Shown here: piece after piece, positions 12,528 through 27,299 of the stretch
How positions within the stretch are numbered: position 1 is the first letter of the stretch
Layout of the letters: the number at the start of each line of letters is the position of its first letter
Assembly (NCBI RefSeq): GCF_000003605.2
Contig: NW_003109983.1
Location: 409,810-465,080 of the forward strand
Length of the DNA stretch: 55,271 nucleotides
From: Saccoglossus kowalevskii
Taxonomy: Eukaryota; Hemichordata; Enteropneusta; Harrimaniidae
Reading direction: 5' to 3'
Program-made: the position numbers and the translations under genes
The notes under the pieces: model-generated
Databases searched by the model: none
What the model saw: the letters and a program-made list of their open reading frames with translations, nothing else
What the model was told of the DNA's origin: nothing

Positions 12528-13956
12528 AACTGAGAAGAGGCGACAACACATGAAAGGTTTATAAATATCTAATTAACTAATAAATAGTTTTTTTTAACAA
12601 AGATTCTAGTAGAACATTTGGTGACATGAAAAAGTATATGAGCACGAATGGGGAGAGGCATATCAGGAATAAATAAACTTATATAATGCGGATTAACTTA
12701 GGGCTGTAAGTTAGTAACTCAAAAAGATTGTTAAATGACTCGTGAAATTGATTCTACGCTGATGAGTGATGATTAATCTCGTTTGAATAATTATGTCAAT
12801 CGCATGTCCATCCTAAATTTGGTTGATTAATTAGGAAATTTAATTATCCATGTCATTTGAACGTTTCTAGTCACACATGAAATAAATAATAAAAGAACCG
12901 CAATGTTATTTGTTTAATTAATTACAACATTCAACTTAACTTATTACTAGCCTCAGGAGTTTAGGTTATGATCGAGTTCTGTTTCGGTCAGTACATAGAC
13001 CTTTCCAATAAAGTCTCAATATCTCAAAATAATAGTCTTATCTGTAGTATTGCTGGCACAGACTGGCCCATTAGAGTTTCGTCCATGGCACGTCAACACT
13101 CCAGTAGCAGCTACAGTACTCTGGATCTGAATACTTCATTTCATAGTAATGTAACATTGAATATGCAAGATTTCATTTTCATTTATAGCTACTTTTTCGT
13201 CTGTTGTTGGATCGAAAAATCACGATTTCATCACAGGTTTTTCTTTCTTCACATATCATATCTGTTTTACCAAGTGCTTTGTCGTAGTCACGAGTTGACC
13301 TAATAATGGCCGGGTAAAAAGGATGAATGAAACACAATCTGAGATTAGTAGATTTGTTATCAGTCTTTTGGCGAATCGATATTAAAGCATAGTTTACTGT
13401 CAATTGTATGTAATTTGTTATCAAGTTCAAGTTTGAAGACACCAATTGATTTACCAGATGATGTATGAATTATACCAAGAATTGTTGCAGTCCGGGTAAC
13501 TGAATGCAATAAATAATGATGCATAGACAATTCTAGTTAAGCCTAAATCATTTCTATCTATATATTTAATTTTATCGTGAATATATGAAGCCACCACACA
13601 TCTTGGGGCGTTGATTTTGTTTTTGTGTCAAAGGTAGACGCTTATCATATATATAATTCTCCGATATACCAATTATTGAATAATCAGTAGTAAGAAGTAA
13701 ACTTTTCAAATCATCACATTAACAATTAAACTGTTAATATTGTGTTGACAAATATAAAAATCATTGTTTATCTGAGGTAAATATTAAACTAATTAATATA
13801 TAGCCTGTGACAAACTATTATCGGTGACCGGTGAATTTTAATTCTCAAATCTATGGGGATTAAATCTTAAGTGATCATAATCAAGATTTATATAATCCTC
13901 GTGATAGACGACTAGCTGTTGCTTTACATGCCAATTGCTTATTATTCTCGGGCCGT

Positions 13957-14212
13957 ACTATGTCACAGAAGGTTCAACGCTGCTAGGACGCAACCCACTG
14001 TTACCATGTATTTCTACGGGCTCTGCACAACCTACTAAGTGTGGAACGCCGGTCGAAGAGCCAATGAAAACAGCACAAACTCAACTTCTAAGTAATCAAG
14101 AACAGCCAAGTTTATATACGTTGCACATGAAGGGGTAATCTTGTTACACTGTTCAGAGGGGAGTCTCTACAACTATTATAAAGTGCCGCCGTCTTCTGAG
14201 ATTTTTCGGCTT
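13957..14212 (-). mobile_element. Family-A MITE, degenerate copy
   Basis: The stretch shares blocks with the 52317 copy in the same orientation: GTGGAACGCCGGTCGA-like bases, ACAAACTCAACTT, CAAGTTTATATACGTT and CTTGTTACACTGTTCAG. The terminal CG-rich ends are lost or strongly changed, so it is an old truncated copy. Confidence 0.8.
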
Positions 14213-16960
14213 TTTTTGTAGTATATCGCAACAACTTTTAGGCTGACTAGTTTATGTCATTTGTTCAATTCAGATATTCATTTCCTAAGAAATCTGTAAA
14301 CAAAAGAATACGCAATAACTGTGACACAAATTCAAAATATAACACACAGGGGGGAAACTTCATCCAACAAATTATGACACTACTTTCTTCAAAGAACAAA
14401 AATATACAGTTCACATATATACTCTCAAGCAAAGATCCTGGCATAATTATAGAACTTGCCAAATATATTTTCGTATATCTGGTTATTATTTCAAAACTCT
14501 TTTTGCTGTACTTATTCTATGTAAATCTTTTTACACGGAGGTAATAAAGTTATTATTATTATTCTTGCATTGGATCGCTTCATTTTTTTCAGCAAGGTTA
14601 TGTTTAGTTATTAGTCATGCAATACAAACAACCGTGTGCCTTTTAGTACTACCCGATTAGATTTCATCAATGCGTGTTTATTGCATTCCTAGAATGCAAC
14701 AACTTTTGTATACACAAATGCAAATCGCGAATCAACTGGTTTAAATTAGAAATAAATTGTGTAATTAAACTGTTTCACCCGTAATGGAAGTGTTATGTTG
14801 TCAGCTGTTTGCCAAAATTCCAAATGAAATGACGTCAGATACCTGCATAACACGGACCAATAGTTAAAAATTACCAGTGTGGCGCAACGAACCAAATAAA
14901 TCAGTTGTGTAAATAAACACTGTATCTTACACATGTTGTATACGTCGTGTGGGACCCATAAACAACCATGGCGTGAAAAGTCTGAGCCAATTACCTGTCA
15001 ACTCCAATTTAGTTGATCAACAAAAAAATTTAATTTGTAAAATGTTATGCGACCCTGAAAATATTTTCTCAATGGCTTGTAAAATTAATTCCACGTTGGC
15101 GAATAAATTACTCATTTTGAAAATAAAAAAGTAAATTGCGTGCAGTGTCCAAGCGAAATTTAGTTGATTAAAAAGAAAATATCAAGGTTGTATGTTGTAG
15201 AATTTTACCGACGCGTGAAATGTTTAAATACAAAAAAAAATAGATTATATTTACTGGGACGATTCAAGACAGGTCGAGTGATACTGATGGTTTGTGTCCG
15301 TCAACTAGTAAAAACTGCGTTGTTTAGCAATATCAGTATGGACCTTCCTTTGCATGTACCAGCATGTACAAGCATAACATGCAATTATAAATAGAACTGG
15401 CTTTAAATAGGAGGAAAGATATAGTCACGTGATTCGGACGTTGCTGTGGACCTTCATTTCGGTGACCCGGTTAATTAAACAACTTCAGAAATACGAGACG
15501 TACGAACAAAAACAAAACACTAAACTTGAGTTAAATTCAATGAGTTGACATTTTGTCATCAAAATGACGATGCAAAGAATTGAAGTTAGACAGCGAAATG
15601 CAAATTGCGTGTTACTGTGAATACATGCGTTTGCCCTTTGAATAAGAACACACGCAAACGGGAGCTCTCTAGGCGCAAGTTTTGTAATATCCGATGTCGG
15701 TCATTGGCTTTCGAGCTCTATAATATTCAGAGATGATTATCATGCAAATGTGAGTATTGACTCCACATGTTAATTTTGCTTATTTCATGAAACTATGACA
15801 ATGAAATGCACACGACTTGGTCACACATACCCGCGCCTGTTGTTACCAATAATCTAAATCCTATGTCATTTGTACTGCCGCTTCAAAACCTTTATAAGTT
15901 TTCTCTCACCAGACTATGAGTTAAATTTGACACACTGATCACATATTGCAAAACCTATTTTAGAAAAACAAATACTCTTAGAAATTCAATAGTGTCCAAA
16001 TTAATAAGTTAATTGAATAGTTTTATGGAAATCAATGTGCAATAGTACGAAACATAAAGCACCGTGGGTAGTTTGTATCGCGGATTTGCAGGATTTTTAC
16101 AGCATATTCCATTCAAAACTATCTGCATGTGACACGTTCACTGGTTGACAAGACTGGTTGCTTTGATAGCACAATTTGCGTCAAATGTTTTTTTTTTATC
16201 TTGGGGCTGGTTTGTATATTTCACAACATGCGCCCTCGTGAAATGAAACATGTTTTATATATAACCCGGCACACTGCGCCCTCACGAGAGAGCATCGTGT
16301 ATGTATCTATGCTGACATTAATTTATCGTCAGACATTCTGCCATTTATATGCCTATACTGTCATGGTTGTGTGAGCGTAAACGGCTTCGCTACTAACGAA
16401 TTTCGAGGTAGGCTACTGCATCTATCATCCTACCTTGGATGGTCAGTTGAAACTGTCACGTGTGTGTCTTCTTCTCGCCAATCGTGCGATTTAACGGGAA
16501 CGTTTAGGTCCCTGTTACAGTAAGTTGGGAGCATTCTTTACGCGTCTTCAATAGAAGCACGAGACGATAAACCTCAACAGACTGTCCTGCATAACAACAA
16601 TCATCTGAACTCAGCCAGGAACATAAATAAGCAATAGCACAGAGAGAATATGTCTGCGGTCCGTGTTTTGCTGTTTGTCAGGTAGGAGATTCACTTTGCT
16701 CGTCCATCGTTTCCATGCGTGACTCACTCGCCGCGGAACCCAAAACACCGACAATAGCTGGCTGTCATGAGGGATGGCGTAGTGGTGGGTCGGTTTTAAT
16801 CCAACCAGGGAATAGATTGACATTTTTAATTGCTTTATAGATTTAAACGCGTTAAACATAGACCATATCAGCCAGATGTTTTTATTTTACAATAACCTTT
16901 AGTTGTTATTAAAATAGATGTTACATTTGCCCGCATATTACGTAAATGTAAGACAATAGA
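14213..16960. other. Intergenic DNA, nothing recognised
   Basis: AT-rich sequence with a family-B-like motif near 14922-14960 (TTACACATGTTGTATACGTC). No open frame here has a recognisable domain or splice-supported exon structure. Confidence 0.6.
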
Positions 16961-16974
16961 CATTTGACTTACTA

Positions 16975-17360
16975 TGCTAATAGTCTATTAGGAAGGGCGC
17001 TCGACACTCAATTGACGGCGTTTGTTTCACGGCGGGGATATAGAGAATTGGTTCATAATACTAGCGTTGAATATGTAGATTTTCTGGACATGAACGTCAT
17101 GGTTAATGACCAATCTGTATTAAAACAAGGGACAGGCCAATTGCACTTTTGTTATTTTTTTTTATTATTATTTTTTTGTGCCAGGCGATAGTTTCGGACA
17201 TTGTATGTCACTTCTGTCTCTCCTAACTTTTTTTTGTATGTGCAAATTGCAAGTGATAGTGCTGATACACAGTGTATTTTTGCCACAGAAGTCATATTCA
17301 TAATTAATACGACATGGCAGGGCTGTGTGGCCATCTCCCTATCAAATGGCAATTTGAATA
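16975..17360 (+). other. Coding-like stretch, unrecognised
   Basis: A frame at 16975-17140 after a possible acceptor (tctattag) reads RALDTQLTAFVSRRGYREL and continues VEYVDFLDMNVMV, which looks more like protein than the surrounding DNA. About 55 bases on, another frame (about 17196-17340) reads VQIASDSADTQCIFATEVIF and is similar to a frame at 53236-53400. I do not recognise either segment. They could be exons of an unknown gene, a decayed mobile-element gene, or chance. Confidence 0.3.
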
Positions 17361-18693
17361 CGCTATCCTAGCGTCAACCAGGCTCGGTCGAACATAAGCA
17401 CTTGCTGACTTTAACCAAGGCTCCCCAAAGTCGTATTCGTTAGTGGATGCCAATTGTTAATATAATCGTTGATTTCACCGTTTCTAGGTTTTTCCCAAAT
17501 GTCTGTCACACCTTCAGTAATCTCAGTGACAGTCGAAGTCAATTCTAGATTCCTTGAAATACGTTACGGATCGAAGTGAGTGTTGTGTGCACGTTGTTAT
17601 AAACATATTGCACATATACTGCCGTGCATGGAAGGTTAATTCGAGAGCGGGTATGTAGCAACAATTTGTGAGCGGTTAGCACGACGTGTGTATGTATCCC
17701 GTTGAGAAAAAATTGTCGCGGTGTTTTCAAATGATTCGGAAAACTATTAGACTCAGTGTCGAGAATAACAATGTAATTGACAGCTTATTAGCGGCACGTG
17801 CACCTGCTGATACTTGATACGATCAGACCGCGCATGCGTTGAAGATCTGGTATAACTAATCGCATCCCAGGTGTCGGCTGTATTCTGGAAAACTCGTTAA
17901 CATACCCAAGCGCACTACCCCCCATCCCCAACCTTTTGCAGACGCGCTTTCTCATTGGACATACCTATATTGCTGTTACTATGGCGTGCCGTTATTTCGC
18001 GGGGGGGGTGGTTAAAATTCTTTAAAACAGTGTTCACTGAGTTGCCGATCCTTCATGTTTGTCTACACCAAATTTGTGCCCGTTTCCAGCGAAAGTTGCC
18101 TGTAGGCATGAACTACAAATGTTGGCAAGGAACATTCCAATACCAAATACCCGTGACGGTTGCTGACTTGAAACGAAACTGCTTCACTATATTCTGCCAT
18201 TCTTGCAAATCATAATATTTACGACGTGTAATTGTGTTACTGCGCATGTCTAATTTTAGTTCAAATCCCGACAATGAAGTTTTGTGTGTGTGTGTGTTTG
18301 TTTTGTTTTTGCACAGCGATTTCGTCTACCAACAGGTTTCTTTTTCTCAAACATATTTAAAATAATTCTGCATGTAGAATGGCATGCTATAATTTGTTTG
18401 TGAATCATATACGATTCGTGTAAGGAATCCCGTCACATCGTCATTTCGTTCGTGATAATTATCGTCTATAATCAACTGGGATTAAAGAGATAAAATCGAA
18501 CGCATCGCTTCACGTTCTGCCTCTGGTTGGTTCAACAGGTTGGATGTCAATGAATTCCAATACGGGTCGTTTTGCTTTAATATATTAGTTTATACAGTGC
18601 CCGCAAAATATATAACATCGAAAGAGATGGTATCATTTTACAGGACGGTGGTTGGCGTGCCGCATCGTGTTCGATAATTATCCACGCAATTTA

Positions 18694-19566
18694 TTCTCGG
18701 GTGGACATCCAGGCATTTTCACCACCGGGCAACCATCACAGGTGACTAACAACGGCAAAAACTCTCATAAAAATGAAAATTAGTTACAAAAATAAAGTCC
18801 AGTACGTTTCAAACGAATCTTCTTGAGTTTTCGTCTATCGTTTATGTGTGTTTCAATATTAGGCGGTATCAGCGAGAACAATCCCCTAAAACTGCCACAT
18901 GAAAATAAATCATTTTCTTGATTACAGATGCAAGGTTATAATCTAAGCATTGCCTCAAAGCTAATTTTGTATGGTGCAACATCAAATATTTAATAGAGCG
19001 ACAGGCTTTTTACCTTTCTCCTGTTATAGATTATTTTCACGTTGATTTATATGTATCAAACTGTCAGCAATCCCAATATATGCCAGCGTAAGCCACGGTG
19101 ACAGGACGCGAAATTAACATACGAGAAATTCGAACTCCATTTTTTTTTTGTACTAATAATACAGTGTAATAAAAATAAATAGTGGAAGTTTATTTCAGAT
19201 GTTTATTTACAAGTCAATAGACAATAAATTAGAACCTGAAGTGTTTGCAGAACCGAATCACAGTCCCTAATGTCGCCGTTGTGCAGCAATGTTCCCAGAG
19301 GACGTCACATGTATGCAAATGAGAACTAATTATGCTCCTCATTGCGTAATGCAATAAATGAAACTCATTTTATGTAAAACTAATAATAATCACATACCAA
19401 TAAGTGATTTAAGACACCAGGCTACTCTAAGAGTTCATGAGTTTGTGCCGTGTTCTCGACTTCAGTCTTTTTCGTCAGCTCGTCGACAGGCGTTTCGCAA
19501 CAGCTCACACGTAGCCCATTGAGCAACATAGAACGTTCAGTGACGTAGACTGCCCTCGGGAATACA
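18694..19566 (+). mobile_element. Family-A MITE, diverged and interrupted copy
   Basis: The left end at 18694-18770 (TTCTCGGGTGGACATCCAGG, then the Cys-Gly-rich block and AAAACTCTC) matches the 4601 copy. The right end at 19438-19566 (GTAGCCCATTGAGCAAC, GTGACGTAGACTGCCCTCGG) matches its other end. About 660 bp of unrelated AT-rich DNA lies between them, so it has an internal insertion or replaced centre. Confidence 0.72.
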
Positions 19567-22500
19567 ATGGGCCTAAAATATATTTTGTTCGCGGAAAATT
19601 CAAACAGGCTCTATCTACGCGACGACCGTGACCGCCGCCTTCTAAAGCGACACATCGCATTTGACATTTAAAATACACTTTAGATAAGAATTTCCAAATG
19701 CGCTACGCGACGACTGGCGATTCATTGTATGAACCAGTTCCCTAAACATATTTTAATGTTGAATTCGTGAGTTTTATTATAGTATGCATCCCGTTTGTTT
19801 GAGTCCATGATACAAGTTCGTAATTACAATGTACAATTACTATAACAAACAACGTCGCCGTCGCGGTTAAAATCATTACGCGTATTCCTTTGCGAATAGC
19901 GTGACCATGGCGGGCTGAAGTATTTTTAGAAGCAAGCTGAGCAGCTGGTGTACTATGCACTATGTCAGCTGACAAGACGCGTACACTGTGATCAGAAACG
20001 TGTCACATAACTACTTCATCTTCTTACTAGGCTGCGTAGATGTCATTTTTTTACAATGGATTATAATTCTCCAGGACATCAACATATTTCTACTTTAACG
20101 TGTGTGAGGTCATCAAGAATGCCCTGGCTTCTAGTATCGATGTCATATCATTGAGGTTAAGATTCTCAATAATTCTAATATTAAAGTGTAAACTAAATAC
20201 GTTAACATAAATTCAATTAAAACGGAAAGGGCGTAACCTGCGCACGCGCGAGAATTGAGTCCCAAGCGAGATTTCAGCCTCGTCGTCCTGTACTTCGTTT
20301 AGTAATTCGGACTTCCCGAAATGCGTAAAAACAGATAGTTTCACGATTTTGACACAGGAAATGCTAGTGCTTAATCATTTGCTGAGGAACGGCCACATAG
20401 GGGCGTGCACTCTAACTTTGCAGCATATGAACCTAAGAGCGTTAGGCAATCAATCAAACTGTTTACGAAAGTACATGAAGTACGTTCAATGTCTTAACTT
20501 TTTCATAGCATAAACACGGTATAAAATGCGATCAATTTACGATTCCCTCAAAGGTAAACAATGGTTCAGTCCGTTCTTCATGCCACAATTTAAAACCGTT
20601 TTTTATGCTTCACGTGTTTTTTTTTTGCTTTCAATTACGTTTTGGTGGTCGTCACTACCGTCCCTGAATCTTGCCGATAACGTTTTGGTCCGAATTTACG
20701 TAACTAGGACATTCAAAAAACGTCGTCGTTGTGTCATGGCGAAAAATATAATTAACATAACAATGTTTTTGACCTTCGTCGCCATTTTTAATTATCCTTG
20801 ACTTTCCCACGCAGTTGTGAATTACCTCACAAAAAAATTGTTCCCCAGGATTCTGTAATTAAAATTAATTCATGTTCTCCACACAAAAAAACACAACGGT
20901 TTGTGTCGTTTTGGTCCTCACGTGTTTCCCGGAATTTTGATTGGATAGCAATTAGCGTAGCTTTCGCCGAGATGTATAGTCTCTCACCCCTTGGTTATTA
21001 TCCACCGATTTGTCGTCGCCGGAGTAATTCACGTCACAAATTTTGGTTCCCCGGGCGCCTCAATTAAATAACCTGTCCTATAATTTGGCCCTCACCCTTT
21101 TTTCGCAAAGACAATAAGACTCAATTTTCAAGGACGCAGGTCGTTTGGATCGGACTGTGTCTTTTGTTCGTTGTATTATTAGAAACATGGCAACGTTGTT
21201 TTTTGGTGAATATACTAGTATAACATGTACTGTTCCAATAAAAGATTTTGATATGCATAACAATTCCTTACTGAGACGTCTCCTGTACTCGCTAAAGTTT
21301 GACAATGGCGCTAGCTCAAAATAGATTTCTTGTTCACCGCGTCTTTGATTGTAGAATAATGTTCACGTACGTAAAAACACACTCTCGAACTTGACAACAT
21401 TCATTTCAGACCCCTTAACACATTGGTGGAAACACCAGTTAAATTACTCATGAAGATTGATACATCACACATGAAGATTGATGATTCGATTGCTGGCCGG
21501 GATAGATCCATTTAGTTCTCATTTCTTTGTAAAATCATATCGCCGGTGTGGACGGCGACGGCTGACAGATTGAACTGACATTTAGCTTGTTTTACTATTC
21601 TTACATATTCATTGTCAAATTTTGTATATACCAGTCAGACACTAACGAGTAAGTAAATATTAGTACATGGTCCGGGACATGGTCAATATGGGACTCACAG
21701 GTCGGTAGGCCATGAAGATAGCGTCATCATACAGTATCCCATTTATTTATTGAACAAAATTCACATTACTATCTCATGCTTACAAATAATCCGTCAATTA
21801 TGCTGGAGAATACAGTACAATATGTATTACAAAATATGTACACATTATAATTAATTGGTAGTGGGAATTGCGAAGCCAAGTCATAAAATTGTGAACAAAT
21901 ATTTTCGTAAATAACACTGGCCGCAAAATACGCCCTTACGAAGTGTCACTATTGGAATATTTTATATTGCAATTGTTTTCAATTTTAATTAGTTGTATTG
22001 CAATGCATTAGTAATAATTAAAATATATATACATTTCTTTATTTCGTTACTGACAATGAGTTATACATTTGTTTCGTACTATAATTTCTCATCTATATTG
22101 TAAAATTGTTCTGGAAATTATTAATTTCAATAAACAATATTCAACTATCCTTCTGCAACACCAATAATTACTTACAGTATGTGACTAAACAGTATAACAA
22201 AAATGCACGATGCAAAGCCCATTCCATAAATGGTCAAATTTTTCTTGATTTAAGAAAGTAGGGGCATGGTCTTATTTAAGAAATCCTTCCAGGGCAACTG
22301 CACAAATCATAAATGCAAATCAACAGCTCCTGAGGATGGTATTCCCAAAATAGAACCAGTTGTTAAACACAAAACATTAATTCTGAATTCCGACAAATAG
22401 ACCGGTTACTACGACGAAGCTCTACTCCCCGCGAAAGCTACCCGCTACGAAATCAACTTACCACGAAAACCACTCATAGCGAAGCTACTAGTATTCTAAC

Positions 22501-23990
22501 AATTATACGAAATCCACACGATTATTGTATTCCCTTATATCTCAATTTTCTGAACACATGCTTGAAATGCTACACTTATACTTTAGTAATAGGTTCCGAA
22601 TACCCTAATCGTATTTGAGTTGTTTTCTCTAATTTTCCCATGTCACTGCCTTGAAGTGACATTCTCATTTTGAATTATTCGCAGAACTAGAGTTAGAACA
22701 AAATCCACTATTCATGCAACCCGTTCGTAACAAAGTAGTAATACGTTCATGTCACTTTAAACATTGAAGGATACTATGCAAGCGAAGTAAAAGTAAAACC
22801 AATCTTGACGAGGAACGCATTGTCATATTTGTTACTTGTCTGGGAAACTTTTTGTCCGAGGGACGTTATGTCCGAGAGATGATATTGGTTATAAATGATA
22901 AAATTAGTTGGTATGACAACAAATCCAAGTACTGAAGTTAGTTCCAAACAAGAACGCATGAGTTATCGCGTGATTATGACGTTCGTTTCGGTTATTTATC
23001 GTAGTCATCAATAAAATAACAAACTAGCCTGTGAATATTTATGTTCATGTATATACACCAACAACACTGGAGAATACAAAGACGGGCAGCTGTGGAATGT
23101 TTTGTGATGTAATTTTTCTCTTGAGATTCGAATGTGTAATCGAACGTTCGACGTGGTTGATTACGTTTAAGTATACCAAAACCAAGTACCACGATACCCG
23201 TACGAAATCCAAGATAATATTAATTACGTTTTTCGACGGAAAAAAACAACAACAATATATGTCTTACCAGATTCATGCAAATTATTCACATGAGCAGTTA
23301 TCGATTAACATATCGATTAGCATATTATCGATTAACGATCAATAAAACTGGTAATGTTATTCTGATATTTGTTTTCAATTTGAGCATTCGACTTGCGTTT
23401 AATGAAAGGCTTTCGTAAAAATGAATAAATAATGACACAATTGGTTTAGTATATTCAAAGAATAATGTTTTCACAAATATAATAATCTTTTGTAATTTTA
23501 CACTCTGAACTTTACCGATTTCATTTTAGTGACGTTTGAATGCAAAAACACGCACATACACTGCACAAAACATTCTTCTTGAAAAATCACCTTATTATTA
23601 TATTTACCACTTTGTTAATGAAATGATTTTTACGACCATTGTTTTCCAACCTAGCGGTATGTCAATAAGGGAACAACAAGAGTTTAGTGTATACAAAAAC
23701 GACTGTATCCGCACTGCACATTCAAATATAAATTACAGGGATCACAAGCTATATGATCCAGCATCCATTCCGATTTCTCACGCTTGTGGGCAATTTCTGT
23801 AGATCAAATTAACAGAAAATGAGAAAATGTAACTCTAAATGTTCATGTTCCATGACATTAAAGAAAACAATGTTATGCGATTTGTCATTCACATTCAATA
23901 TACCTCGTGACTGAAACGGCGAGTAACAAGCTTATAAATACATAACGATCAAAATGTCCCCACTGTTCCACAATAACATGCCAATCTAAC
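19567..23990. other. Intergenic DNA, nothing firmly recognised
   Basis: It includes a GCGCTACGCGACGAC block near 19698 shared with the family-B neighbourhoods at 7031 and 41528. A loosely repeated, Ala-codon-like stretch of roughly 17-bp units lies around 22410-22490. The open frames at 20526-21067 and 21078-21305 have no recognisable domain. Confidence 0.55.
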
Positions 23991-23998
23991 CAAACAAG

Positions 23999-24425
23999 TT
24001 GATTGCACTTCGTAGTCGAAAATATCATTTTGAACCAAAAATGACAATTTCGCTAAAAATGGAGAATTAATGACATCATCACGAAATTAATAAATCTAAT
24101 AGAGGTTCACCCAAGGTATATACAAATATCAAAGTAATCGTGCTCGTAATTTTCAAAACAAGAATATTTGTTACAAATTGTATTGATGATATCGTTACGA
24201 AATGAACATATTTGACAAGGCCATCAAACTCACCTACATTGATGTGGTAGTCAAAAATATTTTTTTAACAAAAAAGTCAAAAATATTTGCTAAAAATGGA
24301 GAATTGATGATATCGTCACGAAATAGATAAATATGATAGAGGTCCACTCAATGTACCTACAGAAGACGGACAGACGACAGACAATCACCTATTTGAACAA
24401 CTTAAAGATGGCAGCGGGGCTAAAA
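23999..24425. repeat. Tandem repeat of about 118 bp, with a dispersed relative
   Basis: The phrase GATGATATCGTCACGAAAT and near variants recurs at about 24068, 24185 and 24305, with flanking similarity extending over most of each unit. The block ends GACGGACAGACGACAGAC then GATGGCAGC-GGGCTAAAA. A related ending is seen near 48445-48625. Confidence 0.6.
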
Positions 24426-24429
24426 ATCA

Positions 24430-27299
24430 GATTGACGTAGTTTGAGTACGAGTAGTTGGCTGAAAACAACTCAGAGACCGATTAATTCTTGCGCTAATTT
24501 ATAGCAAATTGTACAACCTCGTTCTGTATTCAATGCGCGGCACTCAATCATGAACGCTGGATGATGAAATGCCTGGGGTATCAAATGCCGTAACATTCGT
24601 TTTGGATTATCAACGTACGCATTATCCCATTATTACATTACAGGTTCTTTTATACAAAATCGAACACAAACATGCCTACGCTAAATACTATTTATAGAAA
24701 AACGTTTCGAAAACTGGTTCCAAAACGGTAGTCTCTAATTTAAACTAGTTTGTTCTGAAAGTATTTGGTTTAATGAGTAAAAAAAACAAGTTATATAAAC
24801 AATCGGGGAAAATTGTATCATAGACTCTTAAACGGCGTTTCGTTAGCTAACGCTTATAATATGGTTATAACTCTTCAATCACTCCTGGGACGTCACGGTT
24901 CTTTACTGCTTTTGCAAGAAGTTATTTACAGAGCAATTAACTAATGCCCGTAATATGTAATCCGACCAAGCGTGACGTAAGCTTGCAAATGGCACAACGC
25001 CAGCACTGTCATGCAACCACTCTTGTCGTGTTTCAAGTGAGAATATCGTACATTCCTTCATATTACAACTCTGCACAATCATGATATAACTCTTTGTACT
25101 GGCGAAGAAATCCTCTGGCGTATATAATGTAGGTGTCTTCGGATGGTGACAAGATACAGAAACGACACCAGCTATTGACAGTTGAACAGATTTATTGAAA
25201 CACTCTTGAGGCACTACAAAGACAACACTTATATACATTTCTTAATTTTGGCGGGAAGGGTATCTATTACACCGTTATCATTGGTCAGTAAGGATGCACT
25301 ATGACTGGCTGTTTTTACATCCGGCCATATGGGATTGGTCACATAGGGGAGACATATGATTGGGTAAGAGGTTAAAGGTCGCTGAAGGCCGAATCTTAAA
25401 CTGTCACCAAGCTCGGTGATTTTGATTTCCAACATATTCCTAGTGCCGGGCAGTATCTAGATAGTGACCGCCCGTCATCTAGTAGATATTTTTAAAAGAC
25501 CGTGACTGCCTTGTAAGCTTATATTTATGGATGGTTTTAACTGGCGAGCTCCAAGCTCAATCTTACTGTTTTGTTCTTCGATCTACCAAGAATACAATGT
25601 CAGTGGACGACATTGATAACCTGTCACATATAGTCATAAACATTCATAACTTTTGCAGTTTTTGCAGTTAAACCTCATCTACCTACAATCTCATTAATAT
25701 GTAAATTTATGTGAATAACAGAAACAATGCACAATAATTTATGTGAATAATAGAAAAAATGCCCAATAATACACAATAATACCAGCAGAATCTGTCGAAC
25801 GGTATTAGCAAGTGCAATAGGTCGGTGCGATTGACGTATTGTAAGTCACCTACTGCGCTCGTGTCATGCCTTCTTTAGTTCAGTCCCCGAAAGAATGTAC
25901 TCCACTCGTACATTATCCTGTACATAAATACCATTTACGAGAATGTTCCATTGATCACTGGTCACTGAGACGTGCAAGTATCGAATAACTATTGTGTTAT
26001 TCGTATTCACTCAGCAAATAATATTTATATTCATTATAAAAATGTATTCGCAGCGGGGGATTCAAAAGAAAATTACACAGCAGTTGCAGTCTAGTCGAGT
26101 ATTTCAATGAAGGGAAAAACACTATGTATACTGGTATGAAGTTTTATTATATATATACACCTTTTTAGAGGGACAGCAACTCTTGAATACCATTAGGCTT
26201 AAACAAAAGTTCAAAACGCCCACAACAACGTCCGTCGTAATATCAATTAGGAAACACCTCCGTCTTGGTAATGTTTTAATCTCGAGAAACATTTTCGCCC
26301 CAGTAAAAAAAACGCTGTATGGCTATTATGCATATGAATAATTTGATGACGTCATCAAGCACCACGAGCCAGTCATTGCGATACCCTGGATCAGGACTCG
26401 GGCTGCTAAACCCCTGTTAATAAAATATGCGTATTTGTGTACTGACTGACACGTGTCCTTGCTCGGGGGGGGGGGAATATACGAATATCCCACAGTAAAT
26501 TGTTTAAATGATCTACTTCGCTGTATCTATTTAGCAAGTCAGATGAAGCAATCTGGTAGATTGCCATAACGTTACAAGGAAATTAATTAACTAAAAGCAA
26601 ACTCATCTCGCCCATCGCCTTAGGATGTGAAATCATATGTGCGATATGATGAAGTGTTAAATGTTTTTTTTACACTGTGTATCGATGACTGGTCGTCCCA
26701 AGACAGCGTTAGCCGATTTTTTTTTTAAATTGATTGATTAAATCACCAAGGAATAAACGAGACACGTACTACATGTTAACGGCTGTGTACGGCTTACAAC
26801 ATGCACCTTATGCTGATGGGGATCAGTGATACACTGTTGTATTTTTTTTTTTAAATGTTTAAAGTGACGTAACAATTAATTCAAGTACGCAGTAGAATTT
26901 ACTAATTGACGATAGTCTATGTAACGTGCTCGCTCTGATGTAACATTGCAAAATGGATGAGCGCATGCGCACTAAACCATACATCAACTGAATACGTTGT
27001 TTTGCTGTACACATCTAAATAGTTGGTCCATTGTAATGCGTATGCGCGCTGATTGGTTTGGTACGTGCAAAAACAATCATTGCACAAGCATATTAATGTT
27101 AGATGAGCTGCGAAAACAAAAATAGCTTTACGATGAATTCTAAGCCAATTTGGCCATCAACATGTAAAAAATGTATGTTTTCGTCGATACTGCATTGGTG
27201 TGATACGGCCATAGAGCTGTACATGTATTGTAGCCATTTTAGCATTTCTATATTCTTCATCTATTTAAATAAAAAATAACCTGTTTCAGTTCTGCCTCG
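24430..27299. other. Intergenic DNA, no gene recognised
   Basis: The open frame at 24903-25238 (-) has no recognisable domain. A G-run occurs at about 26465 and a TGACGTCA (CRE-type) palindrome near 26345. Nothing else is supported. Confidence 0.55.

Noticed and set aside
24903-25238. 111-codon minus-strand frame
   Set aside because: No recognisable family; residue pattern does not suggest a folded domain. A gene cannot be excluded but is not supported.
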